DNA from: Pithys albifrons albifrons
Taxonomy: Eukaryota; Chordata; Aves; Passeriformes; Thamnophilidae
Assembly: GCF_047495875.1 (NCBI RefSeq)
Contig: NC_092460.1
Coordinates: forward strand, 2,976,001-3,040,000
Direction: 5' to 3'
Length of the DNA stretch: 64,000 nucleotides
The position numbers were made by a program, and so were the translations under genes. This document shows positions 1-10,300 of this stretch, in pieces. Position 1 is the stretch's first letter. Every line of letters starts with the position of its first letter. The notes beneath the pieces were generated by a model, which saw nothing but the letters and a program-made list of their open reading frames with translations, did not search any database and had not been told where the DNA came from.

Positions 1-226
1 GCTTATAAATTCCTTGATTATTGTTCAGAGCATCTGATATTATCCACTGTCACATCCATGTGGCCAACCCGGGGAGCTACAGGCAAGAGGCTGCTGGAAA
101 GAAAAGTTGTCCCTCCAAGAAAATTTCCTGCAGTTTGTTTGTGTTTCCCTTGGTCTCATTAGGCTGCCATGCAAGATAAATGGTTTGGGTTAAGGGTAAT
201 TTAGTTTATGGCATGACAGGTATGAA
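1..226. other. Unassigned non-coding flank
   Basis: No coding or repeat signature recognised. The open frame that starts at 180 only becomes recognisable once it enters the CR1 copy near 227. Confidence 0.5.
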
Positions 227-1116
227 AGTACTAATTGACAGGAAGCTCAACAGGAGCCACCAGTGTGCCCAGGTGGCCAAGAAGGCCAATGGGATCCTGG
301 CCTGGATCCAAACTAGCGTGGCCAGCAGGCCCAGGGCAGTGACCCTTCCCCTGGACTCTGCCTTGGGGAGGCCACACCTTGAGTGTTGTGTTCAGTTCTG
401 GGCCCCTCAGTTCAGAAAGGAGATTGAGGGGCTGGAGCGGGGCCAGAGAAGAGCAACGAGGCTGGAGAAGGGACTGGATGTAGCTCTGAGTGTCCTCTTA
501 AACGACTTCAGGGACAGAGAATCCACCATGTCTTGATCCAACCCCACTGTGATCACCAGCCCAGGGCACAGAGTGCCCTGGGCTGGTGATCACAGTGGGG
601 TTGGATCAAGGGTTGGACTTGATGATCTCAGAGGTCTCTTCCAATCCAACTGAGAAGAGAAGAGCAACGAGGCTGGAGAAGGGACTGGAGCACAAGTGCT
701 GTGGGGAGAGGCTGAGGGAGCTGGGGGTGTTTAGCCTGGAGAAGAGGAGGCTCAGAGGTGACCTCAGCACTGTCTGGAACTGCCTGAAGGGAAGTTCTGG
801 CCAGGTGGGGGTTGGTCTCTTCTCCCAGGCACTCAGCAATAGGACAAGGGGGCACGATGGGCTCAAGCTCTGCCAGGGGAAATTGAAGTTGGAGAGCAGA
901 AAAAACTTCTTTGCAGAGAGAGTGCTCAGGCATTGGAATGGGCTGCCCAGAGAGGGGGTGGATTCCCCATCCCTGGAGGTTTTTAAACACAGATTGGCCG
1001 TGGCACTGAGTGCCATGATCTGGTAAAGGGACTGGAGTTGGCCCAAGGGTTGGACTCGATGATCTTGGAGGTCTTTTCCAACCCAATCCATTCTATGATT
1101 CTATTCTATGATTCTA
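227..1116 (+). mobile_element. CR1 LINE 3' fragment A, composite (fold-back insertion)
   Basis: 5'-truncated CR1 retrotransposon. The first part translates as the C-terminal region of CR1 ORF2 (the [12 protein letters not shown] to [11 protein letters not shown] block) and runs into a stop at 534-536. An insertion follows, carrying the perfect palindrome 532-610. The 32-bp segment at 447-478 is repeated at 658-689, after which ORF2 resumes ([13 protein letters not shown] to LSAMIW) and ends at 1023-1026. The 3' UTR ends in TTCCAACCCAATCC plus ATTCTATG-type repeats. The 5' end uses the GTACTAATTGACAGG background and the 3' coding end reads FKHRLAVAL. The insertion splits ORF2, so this copy could not make a full protein. 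The CR1 assignment rests on the tail and the recognisable ORF2 peptide; the subfamily is not determined. Confidence 0.93.
447..689 (+). repeat. Fold-back insertion with 32-bp flanking repeats in CR1 copy A
   Basis: Direct repeats 447-478 and 658-689 (AGAAGAGCAACG to GGGACTGGA, identical) bracket CR1-tail-derived DNA. The first half, 479-531, read in reverse complement resembles the end of CR1 ORF2 (GTCCCTGGAGGTGTTTAAGAGG). Then comes the palindrome, 532-569 / loop 570-572 / 573-610. The last part, 611-652, resembles the CR1 3' UTR in sense (GGTTGGACTTGATGATCTC). All 38 arm positions pair. The arrangement is what a CR1 inserted into a CR1 with 5' inversion would leave. Confidence 0.88.
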
Positions 1117-1500
1117 AAGGTTAGTCCTTCTTCTGCCCTCCTCACATAAAATCTACCTTAAATAAAGGCAAGTCTTTATGTCTCAATAAAGGGAAGCCAC
1201 CCAGATATCGTGTAACAAATTACGTATTGGATAACAATCTATAAAATTTTAGTGGCTTATGAGGTTTGCATTGATTTGAATGTTACCCAAAGCATTGCAA
1301 CTCCTCCAAAACACTGAAATAAAAGGGAAACAGAAACACCCATTATGGTGGTTTTTAACTGTGTAACCCCCAGAAATATCTCTGAAAGGGCAAATTGATG
1401 GAAACAGCCTGGAGATCGTGTTGTGTGACTTAAAAAACATTGCAGAACAGCTGCAGTGAGGAGCTCAGCTCCATCTTCCACCAGACACGGATTTCCAAGC
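1117..1500. other. AT-rich sequence without recognised features
   Basis: Open frames of 60-80 codons on the minus strand lack any recognisable domain. I see no repeat signature. Confidence 0.5.
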
Positions 1501-1700
1501 CCCATCCAACCTGACCTTGGACACTTCCAGGGATGGAGCAGTCACAGCTTCTCTGCCCAACCTGTGCCCTCCCAGGGAAGGATTTTCTTCCAATATCCTA
1601 TTTAACCCTGCCCTCCTTCTGCTTAAAGCCATTTCTCCTGTCTTATCATTGCATGTCCTTGGGAAAAGTCTCTCTCCATCCTTCTTGTAGGCACAGGCAG
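1501..1700 (-). mobile_element. CR1 3' UTR fragment
   Basis: Antisense CR1: GGACACTTCCAGGGATGG, an ACAGCTTCTCTGCCCAACC block and GCTTAAAGCCATTTCTCCTG occur in the order typical of the CR1 3' region. Both ends are missing, and there is no ATTCTATG tail. Confidence 0.8.
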
Positions 1701-1946
1701 GAAATTTTCATCCAGGCAAAGGCCACTGACTGGTTTCCTAGGAATGTTTATATCTAACTGAATTTAGAGAGATACATATCTGTATATATGTAGAAAATAG
1801 AAGGGCTTTATTTATATAAACTAGAAGGTCTGCAGAGATACTTATTTTTACAGAGATGTGTAATAAAACCTACAGATCCTTAGAGCAAGGAGGTGAAGCA
1901 CAAAAAAGTCTATTACTACTGGTATTAATTAGTGTTATTCTAATCA

Positions 1947-2088
1947 GAAGTGTCCCAGGCCAGGTTGGACAGGGCTTGGAGCAACCTGGACTGGTGGGAG
2001 GTGTCCCTGCCCATGGCAGGGGTGGCACTGGATGGGCTTTAAGGTCCCTCCCAACCCAAACCACCCTGTGATTCTGTGATTTTATGAT
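1947..2088 (+). mobile_element. CR1 3' tail fragment
   Basis: Starts at AAGTGTCCCAGGCCAGGTTGG and ends CCAACCCAAACCACCCTGTG followed by ATTCTGTG/ATTTTATG, the terminal ~140 bp of CR1. The 5' end coincides closely with the unit boundary of the tandem-tail arrays elsewhere in the window. Confidence 0.85.
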
Positions 2089-3561
2089 CTCACAAACAAT
2101 TTCTATCTTGCTTTTTATTCTCTCAAAATATTTCTTTTATCTCAGTGGATTCAAGTGAGAGATTTGGACGACTTACTCACACTCCACTGAACTTACCAGG
2201 CCCCCTGGTTAGTCAGGGCTTGGGCTTTATGTTTGGGTTTTGCTGCTGGTTCTCTGGCTGCTCAACCCACCCCCTCAGCATTGTCAAACAAAGTGGTTTC
2301 CTGCTAATTCCTTTCAGGGCTTAGATGGATTTTGAATCAATCTTGCTGAGAAAGTCAGCCAGACAGAGAGGGGAAATCGTGACAGGGTTAGTCATTCCTA
2401 TTTTGCCTGAATCAGTGAGTAAGGTGCTTTTTGTCTCTTCTTGCACTTCAAACATAACTTTTATTCTCCTAATTTTTGACAGAAGTTTGGGGTTGGGTAT
2501 CTCTTCCTTCTCTCTTCCAAATCAATCCTCTGAATCCCTAACTCAAAGTTTAATGTCATCCATTATTCAACACCTGCTATAAGACTAACTTTAAAAGTAG
2601 TAAGCTCTCAGTAAAGCTGCACAATTAATGCTGAAATACCTCAAGTACAGAATAATACCAAACAGCACTACCCAGAGCATCCCCAAATAGCAACAGCATT
2701 CCCTGAAGTCTTGCTTAGCAAGATTCCTGCAAGATACAGTGGTAGATCCTGGCTCACCTTAGTGGGAATTTTGCATTAAAATGCAAAGGCTTTTCCCTGC
2801 CAACTGAACTCCACATCAGCTCACAGTGCACCCATTTCATGCCAGATCTGAATGCTCTAAAGGCACCCCCATTGCTGCTGCTTGCACTGAGCTTTGCCCA
2901 CTTTGCTCTGTCAGTTTAATCCCCCTTTCATTTGCCATATCAATGATTCTGTAGGTGCTGGTGCCCAGCCTGACCTGGCAGGAGGGTGATGGGCAGTACC
3001 CACCCCAGCACCAACCACAGCCCCACCTCAGCACCAACCACAGCCCCACCTCACCCCCGCTGTGGAAGGGCAGTTTAACACACTGAACTTTTCCTTGAGG
3101 AATTTTTTGGACAAAGCCTTTGCTTTGGTGCCTTTGCAGTCTTTGCAGCTGCAGTGGTATGTTTTATTTGAAAATTTAGCATTTCCTACAACATAAAGAG
3201 ATCATTATTGTTTAACTGTGTTCATCACTGCTCTTCTTTCCCTCCCCTCTCTTTCCAACTGCTTTTCCAAGTTATCCAGTATTTACCAGGCTCACTTATC
3301 CCTGCTTGCACCAGATAAAGCACAGTCATGTTTCTTCCCCCAAGCTCAGTGTCCTCAGAGGAGTATTTAGGTTAAAAACAGTTTATTCCTGGCTGGAACT
3401 GCAGCAACTGGGAGCAGATTCATAAGGCAGGATTCTCCTTTGCTCCAGGCAGCTCCTAAAAGCCAGGATGATGTCTCAGGTGGAACCAACACCTGAGAGG
3501 TGCAGCAGTGGGGGGTGAAACCTCCCTGGCATCGCCGCAAGGATGGTCCCTGTGCCACTGA
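2089..3561. other. Unassigned non-coding sequence
   Basis: No exon or transposon recognised. A 23-bp segment beginning CAGCACCAACC is directly repeated at 3006 and 3029. The minus-strand open frame at 2837-3049 runs over this repeat and has no recognisable domain. Confidence 0.5.
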
Positions 3562-3858
3562 TCACAGAATTACAGATTCATAGAATTGATTGGGTTGGAA
3601 AAGACCTCCAAGATCATAGAGTCCAACCCTTGGTCCAACTCCAGTCCCTTTACCAGATCATGGCACTCAGGGCCACGGCCAAGCTCAGGTTGGCCATCTC
3701 CAGGGATGGGGAATCCACCCCCTCTCTGGGCAGCCCATTCCAATGCCTGAGCACTCTCTCTGCAATGAATTTTTTTTTCTGATATCCAACTTAAACTTCC
3801 CCTGGCAGAGCTTAAGCCCATCGTGCCCCTTGTCCTATTGCTGAGTGCCTGAGTGCCC
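3562..3858 (-). mobile_element. CR1 LINE 3' fragment
   Basis: Antisense tail (ATTCATAGAATTGATTGGG, AAAGACCTCCAAGATCATAG) followed by the end of ORF2. It belongs to the same group as the nine long copies but is truncated at about 3858, before the fold-back site, so whether it was composite is unknown. It is more diverged than the long copies. Confidence 0.88.
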
Positions 3859-4140
3859 ACACTGGTGGCCCACTTGGTGCCTGGGGCATGGCAGCAGCAC
3901 AGGGGGAAGAGTCCTCTTAACAAGCAGAAACAGAGATGGAAAGTGGCCAAATGGTGCAATAAACCTTTAGCTCAGCTGTCCCCAGCAAGCAGGGGCAGGA
4001 AAGGCTTGTGTGACACCTGAGGGTGCTGGAGCCAGGAGGCTTTGCTGGGCAGTGGGAAGGAGGAGCACACTGAGGATACACCACAGACTCACTCCCAGCT
4101 CTGTTATCTGCCTCTCAGGGAGCCCAGCTGAGCATTTCAC

Positions 4141-4305
4141 TGAATCACAGAATCACTGAGGCTGGGAAAGACCTCTGGGATAATCGAGGCCACCCTGTGC
4201 CCAATGCCCACCTCATCACCCAGCCCAGAGCACTGAGTGCCACGGCCAGTCCTTTCTTGGACACCTCCAAGGATGGGCACTCCACCAGCTCATCATTTCT
4301 AACCA
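4141..4305 (-). mobile_element. Older CR1 3' fragment
   Basis: Begins AATCACAGAATCACTGAGGC and continues GGAAAGACCTCTGGGATAAT, CACTGAGTGCCACGGCCAG and GGACACCTCCAAGGATGGGC, a different and more diverged CR1 3' end than its neighbours. Confidence 0.75.
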
Positions 4306-4469
4306 CAGTTTCACTTGTCACCACCACACACCTCCTGCCTGGCACAGGTGTATTCCATGGGGAATGTCTGCACAGGTACCAGCCCAACAAATATTCACAG
4401 AACCTTTATTTCCACCAGAATTCTGTCCTTGAAAAATGAGCTTTTTTGTTTATTTTATACAAGGTTTTT

Positions 4470-4557
4470 CACAGAATAGTAGAATGGTTTGAGCTGGAAG
4501 GAACCATAAAGCTCATCCAGTTCATGGGCAGGGAAACCTTCCACTAGGCCAGGTTTT
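4470..4557 (-). mobile_element. Short CR1 tail fragment
   Basis: CACAGAATAGTAGAATGG, GAGCTGGAAGGAACC and CATGGGCAGGGAAACC form a short antisense match to the CR1 terminus; diverged. Confidence 0.65.
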
Positions 4558-5439
4558 TGTAAATAATGCATTAATAACTGATCCTACTCCAATTATGTAG
4601 GACACAAAGACTTTGCTTGCAAGTAGAAGATCCCTCTGACAAGTTTCAGTGACTTTGTCCTCACCAAAATGATGTAAATTCAGCTGGTCAGGCATTACAG
4701 AGTTATATAGTTAGTAAATATTCTTATTTAGTTTGGATTTTGGGGTGGGAAAATGAGCTAGGACTGAAAATGAAATGGAATAGAGGGAGCAGAGTGGGTT
4801 TAAGGGAGTGAAATTAGACCTGGACCTTCAGAGTTAGTAATAGTGGAAAGGAGAGGGTTAAAAATACATCTCTATCTGGCTCTTAGCTTGGTGTGACAGC
4901 TCCAGGAAGGGCTGGGTGACCTCTGTGGAGAGGCTTCAGCAATATGTCACCACTAATGATATCAGAGCTGAGGGAAAGGTGGCAGCTTAAGTGGGTATAA
5001 CAGGGGGGAAACCTCTGACCTGCTGTGCAGCCCAAGTGCTCTCACTAAACCTCAGCCAAAACAATTGCTGGGAGAGAAATCTCCTCCAGCCCCAGAGCCC
5101 TGGTGGCTGCAGAGCCTCCCTGCTATCCCCAGGCTGAGAAACACAAACCCATCCGGGGCTAAGGGGCTGAATTCTGCAAATTAGCACAATGTCATCAGGC
5201 TGGGGAGAGCAGGGACCAGCACAGAGCCAGGTGTGAAACAGCTCCCAGCAGGCACCAACCAGGATTTATCCCACTGATGCCAAAGGGGTTTTTGTTCTGA
5301 TTTTCACATTTTGTAGATTGTAGCAACACAGTAGTTGTAGATTTTTAGAGGGTTAATATTTCTAACAGTTTAAGTTTAATGCCTTTCTATCACTACCCCT
5401 GTCCCAGAACAGGGAGCTCAGATTCCTTTAGTTAATTAA
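4558..5439. other. Unassigned non-coding sequence
   Basis: No repeat or exon recognised. The 66-codon minus-strand frame near 4987-5187 has no recognisable domain. Confidence 0.5.
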
Positions 5440-5835
5440 TCTTGTTCAGACTCCTTTCCAAGGTAGAGCTGAAGGATATCAGAAGGCCCACAGAATGAAA
5501 CATAAACACAGGTCAGAGGGACCCAAAAGCCAGAACTGGATGAACTCCAAGAGACCTTTGTGTGCCTGAGGAAGAGGAGCTGATGAAGACAGAGGGTCTT
5601 GATGACCCCAGACCCAATTGCAGGGGTTGGACCAGGGGTGGGTCTGGGGCTGGACTGAGAAATGTGTAAAGCAATGGTTGGAGGGATCTTATTATAAAAG
5701 CCATGGAAACAAGAACTGGGACACATGGATGTCATCCTGTATTCCTGTGGGCTGTAGGCCTGGGATATTAAAGGACCTTTACTTTTTATCTTACCCTGCA
5801 CTAACGTGGCTCAAAGTCCTGTTTTTGGGGGGAGG
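5440..5835 (+). mobile_element. Possible solo LTR of an endogenous retrovirus
   Basis: The order of signals resembles an avian LTR. There is a TATA-like TTATTATAAAAGCC at about 5689-5702, then GTATTCCTGTGGGCTGTAGG, a poly-A signal variant (ATTAAA) followed by GGACCTTTACTTTTTATC at about 5765-5788, and a T/G-rich end near 5820-5835. No target duplication was found, both ends are uncertain, and no gag/pol-like reading frame lies next to it. Diverged unique DNA is the alternative. Confidence 0.42.
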
Positions 5836-6064
5836 GTCATTCGTGGCAACACACTCCAAAGCACCAGAAGGAGCTGTAAGAGTGGCTGCTAACAGGGATG
5901 CCAAGGAGCTGAGGCTCAAGGGAGGCTCAGCAGCAGTGCTGGAGGTCAGCCTGGCTGCCCAGTGTGGCTCTCCAAAGCTCTGTGTGCTGGCTCTGCTAAG
6001 AGCAGCCCCACAGGGAGAGTTAAATGCTTGGTTTTCTTTCTTTAGTTCAAGAAAAGGCTCCTTG

Positions 6065-6486
6065 GAATCACAGAATCATGGAATGGTTTGGGTTGGAAGA
6101 GATCTCAAAGCTCATCTGAATCCAACCCCCTGCCATGGGCAGGGACACCTCCCACCAGCCCAGGCTGCTCCAAGCCCTGTCCAACCTGGCCTGGGACACT
6201 CCCAGGGATGGGACAGCCACAGCTTCTCTGCCCAACCTGTGCCAGGGCTTGCCCACCCTCCCAGCCAGGAATTCCTCTCCAATATCCCATGAAAATCTGC
6301 AGCCCTTCAGCTTAAAGCCATTCCCTGTGTCCTGACACTCCAGTCCTTGTCCCAGGTGCCTCTCCAGCTCTCTTGGAGCCGCTCTAGGAACTGGAAGAGG
6401 CTCTCAGGCCTCCCTGGAGCCTTCTCCTCTCCCCCCCAGCTCTCCCAGCCTGGCTCCACAGGAGAGGTGCTCCAGCCCTGGGATGG
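6065..6486 (-). mobile_element. CR1 3' UTR fragment (~420 bp)
   Basis: Starts with the tail AATCACAGAATCATGGAATGG and continues antisense through CCATGGGCAGGGACACCTCC, CACAGCTTCTCTGCCCAACC and GCTTAAAGCCATTCCCTGTG to CAGGAGAGGTGCTCCAGCCC. A single unit with no tandem tail. Confidence 0.9.
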
Positions 6487-7865
6487 GACAAGGAGCACAT
6501 GAAGTGTGCTGAACATTTAGGAGCTGAGAGAGCCCATTTTTGCCAACACCTTTTCTTCTACCCCAGCAAATGTGGCAGAGGAACCACAACTGACTGCACT
6601 TGACACAAGCCCACAATATGTCTTAGCAACACAACCAGGAGTTTTCAGCCCAGGAGTGGGTGCTGGAGAGCCCATGTGACACAGCTGTCTAATTTAACTG
6701 ATAACAATCAACACTTTATCTGGATTCCTTTACAAATGGAGGAAGCACAATTTGCACTGAGGTTTGCTCTGGTCCCGCTGGTTTTGTAATTTCATGGTAG
6801 GATTATCAGCAAGTGCTCCAAGAGCAGAAGTTGCAGAAACTTCAGTGCTTTTAATCCCCATTTCCCTCACCAAAGGTACTACTTGTGTCCTGTGTACACC
6901 AAGCTCAGTGTATGCACTGCTTGAGAGGGAATGTCTGGGGGAAATGGATTTGAATTGGTACAGAGGGCCCCAGGGTTCCAGAAACAGGGACAAATATTTT
7001 GTGGTCCAGCCAGACTTATTTTTAGTGGACTGACCTCATAACAGACAAGGGAGTGGGACAGGATGAAGCCTAAAATGCACAAAATTAAAAGATGTGCCTG
7101 AAGGGGAAATGAACAGCTGAAAAATCATTAATTTAACTGTAGAACACTTGGTTCAGAGCTTCATCCCAAAGTTTCTTTATTCCCAATATTAAGCACAGGA
7201 ATGGGAAGGAAGAAAGGTGCTGATCCAAAGTAGTCTTCTCACACTTGCTGAGACCCCAGCCTAGCATGTCCTTTGCCCCAAACAGAGAGCATTTCCCTCA
7301 CTAAACTCCTAAAATCCTCTGGCATCTGCCTCAGTGGAGTTTGAACAGTTGGACACACACTGTCCATGGTGTGGTGTGGCAGCACCAACTCTCATGCTCA
7401 GCACCCAACAAGATCTTTCATCAAAGCCCAACTTCAGAAGTGCACCAGCTCTGCCAGCATTTCCATTGGGAATAATTCTTAACTATATGGGAAAAGTGCT
7501 GGAGCAAGGACCCAGGACAGGCAGGAGTTTAGGCACAAAGTCAAGAGCAATGAGGAAATTTCTGCTCTACCTAAATGGCAACCTCCTGTCCCCTTGCAGT
7601 GTCCTCACTCCAGACTCCTGGATGCTGGGGGCAGCCCCACCCCAGCTTTTGATTATCTGGACTCTGGAAAAACCCTCCTGAGAAAGGGTTTGGTCTATCC
7701 AAGCCAGAGCTGCGAAGGAACCACTGATCTTTTTTTTATTTTTGCACATCAAAAGTTCAAAGCCATGAGATGGGAGCCCTGACTGCTGGACCAGCAGCTC
7801 CTGGGACAGGTTAATGCAGCCCCTTCCATGCTGGGAGGGAATGGGGAAAATTACAGCACTTTTTA
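6487..7865. other. Unassigned non-coding sequence
   Basis: No transposon or exon signature. Open frames of up to 115 codons (7334-7681) show no domain and are not supported by convincing splice signals. Confidence 0.5.
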
Positions 7866-8775
7866 TCATAGAATCATAGAATCATAGAATGGATTGGGTT
7901 GGAAAAGACCTCCAAGATCATCAAGTCCAACCCTTGGTCCAACTCCAGTCCCTTTACCAGATCATGGCACTCAGTGCCACGGCCAAGCTCAGCTGAAAAA
8001 CCTCCAGGGATGGGGAATCCACCCCCTCTCTGGGCAGCCCATTCCAATCCCTGAGCACTCTCTCTGTAAAGAATTTCTTTCTGCTCTCCAACTTCAATTT
8101 CCCCTGGCAGAGCTTGAGCCCATCGTGCCCCCTTGTCCTATTGCTGAGTGCCTGGGAGAAGAGACCAACCCCCACCTGGCCAGAACTTCCCTTCAGGGAG
8201 TTCCAGACAGTGCTGAGGTCACCTCTGAGCCTCCTCTTCTCCAGGCTAAACACCCCCAGCTCCCTCAGCCTCTCCCCACAGCACTTGTGCTCCAGTCCCT
8301 TCTCCAGCCTCGTTGCTCTTCTCAGTAGGATTGGAAGAGACCTCTGAGATCATCAAGTCCAACCCTTGATCCAACCCCACCGTGATCACCAGCCCAGGGC
8401 ACTCTGTGCCCTGGGCTGGTGATCACAGTGGGGTTGGATCAAGACATGGTGGATTCTCTGTCCCTGGAGGTGTTTAAGAGGACACTCAGAGCCACATCCA
8501 GTCCCTTCTCCAGCCTCGTTGCTCTTCTCTGGACTCGCTCCAGCCCCTCAATGTCCTTTCTGAACTGAGGGGCCCAGAACTGAACACAACACTCAAGGTG
8601 TGGCCTCCCCAAGGCAGAGTCCAGGGGAAGGGTCACTGCCCTGGGCCTGCTGGCCACGCTAGTTTGGATCCAGGCCAGGATCCCATTGGCCTTCTTGGCC
8701 ACCTGGGCACACTGGTGGCTCCTGTTGAGCTTCCTGTCAATTAGTACTCCAAGGTCCCTTTCTGGGAGGATCCTT
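7866..8775 (-). mobile_element. CR1 LINE 3' fragment B, composite (fold-back insertion)
   Basis: Antisense CR1. The tail ATCATAGAATCATAGAATGG begins at 7866. The downstream ORF2 part reads back from about 8253 to 7954, with FQLSLAVAL at its end. The fold-back palindrome is 8365-8443 (38-bp arms, one mismatch). The upstream ORF2 part runs to the 5' truncation near 8775. The 5' background is the GGAGTACTAATTGACAGG type, slightly longer than in copies A and C. As in A, the upstream ORF2 frame ends at the palindrome. Confidence 0.92.
8365..8443 (-). repeat. 79-bp palindrome of CR1 copy B
   Basis: Arms 8365-8402 and 8406-8443 with a 3-nt loop. One of 38 positions is mispaired (the C in CACCGTG). 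Same position and boundaries as in copies A and C-F. Confidence 0.9.
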
Positions 8776-9466
8776 GTTTTCCAGCCAGCCTTCCCTTATT
8801 TAATATAAGAGAGAAGTTCAAGAAGGGACTTTTGGCAAGTTTAATAAGAGATTCCTCTCAGGCATCACCACAGAGAGGGACCTGGGATCTTCATGCTTTG
8901 GTTACGGCCATGGGAGAGATTTATTCTTTATGAAATACAAAACTGATTTTTTTCCTGAGGAATCTTTTATAGAAAATAGATCCTATTGGTAATCACACCA
9001 ATCCCACAAAAAAAAAAAAAGGTGTGTATTTAGTTTATAAAAATTAGGCAGCCTGTTTTTGTTTGTTTGAGAAGCCTCTGGTGGGAGCTGTGCTGAGAAC
9101 CCAGGAGGGTTATTGTGTACCTGGGCAAGTGGGTCACTTGTGTTTGCACATGGTTATTAAAACCAGTTTTCTGGAAGCCAATTATACTCATTCCCATATT
9201 ATTTTGTTCTGTAAAGAGCAAGGACATAACACAAGTTTCCCTTGTCTTTCTGCTGCTTTCCATCTCTTTTAACAAGAGCCTTACAGCAGATGCTGTCAAG
9301 AATTTTAAGAAAACAAACTGCCTTTCTGACTGACTCCATCCATTTCTTCTTGTCTTTGTAGGCAAAAATACATTAGAGGCTCTGAGTGAGGGAAATTCTT
9401 CTTCTCTCCAACTCTTGCAGGAAACCCAAAACACAAAGACCCCAAAAATGAATGAAAATGTGAGAT
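8776..9466. other. Unassigned AT-rich sequence
   Basis: Contains a 13-nt A run at about 9008-9020 and nothing else recognised. The minus-strand 134-codon open frame at 9030-9434 has no recognisable domain. Confidence 0.5.
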
Positions 9467-10300
9467 CATAGAATGATAAAATGGTTTGGGTTGGAAGGGA
9501 TCTTAAAAATCATCCATTTCCACCCCCTGCCATGGGCAGGGACACCTCCCACCAGCCCAGGTTGCTCCAAGCCCTGTCCAACCTGGCCTGGGACACTCCA
9601 AGGGATGGGGTTAAACCACACAATCATGGAATGGTTTGGCTTGGAAAGACCTTAAAGCCCATCCCATCCCATCTCATCCCATCCCATCCCACCCCTGCCA
9701 TGGGCAGGGACACCTCCCACCAGCCCAGGGTGCTCCAAGCCCTGTCCAACCTGGCCTGGGACACTCCAAGGGATGGGGTTAAATCACAGAATCATGGAAT
9801 GGTTTGGCTTGGAAGGACCTTAAAGCCCATCCCATCCCATCCCATCCCATCCCATCCCACCCCTGCCATGGGCAGGGACACCTCCCACCAGCCCAGGGTG
9901 CTCCAAGCCCTGTCCAACCTGGCGTGGGACACTCCAAGGGATGGGGTTAAATCACAGAATCATGGAATGGTTTGGCTTGGAAGGACCTTAAAGCCCATCC
10001 CATTCCACCCCTGCCATGGGCAGGGACACCTCCCACCAGCCCAGGGTGCTCCAAGCCCTGTCCAACCTGGCCTTGGACACTCCCAGGGCTGGGGCAGCCA
10101 CAGTTTCCCTGGGCACCTGTGCCAGGGCCTGCCCACCCTCCCAGGGAAGGATTTCTTCCCAATTATCCCATCTAACCCTTTTCTCTGGCATTCCTTCTTG
10201 CCCTATCCCTTCATGACTTCATCCAGTGGCCCCCTTCTGGCTCTCCCAGAGCCCCTTTAGGTGCTGGAAGGCTGTGATAAGATGGAATAATTATCTCTGC
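9467..10300 (-). mobile_element. CR1 with tandem 3' tails (locus T1)
   Basis: Antisense CR1 whose terminal segment is present four times. Junctions of the form GATGGGGTTAAATCACAGAA lie at about 9605, 9774 and 9942 (spacing ~168 bp). Only the last unit (from about 9958) continues into the CR1 body (GTGCCAGGGCCTGCCCACCC and on to about 10,300). The units differ mainly in the number of CCCAT pentamers. The order, body then repeated tails on the sense strand, shows that the tail rather than the whole element was multiplied. Confidence 0.88.

Noticed and set aside
2837..3049. Minus-strand frame with YRIIDMANERGIKLTEQ as a possible exon
   Set aside because: The first part is a 23-bp repeat, and no acceptor, donor or protein family could be recognised.
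9467..10260. 259-codon plus-strand frame
   Set aside because: It is the antisense translation of the tandem CR1 tails (repeating PAMGRDTSHQPR); the same peptide occurs at every such locus.
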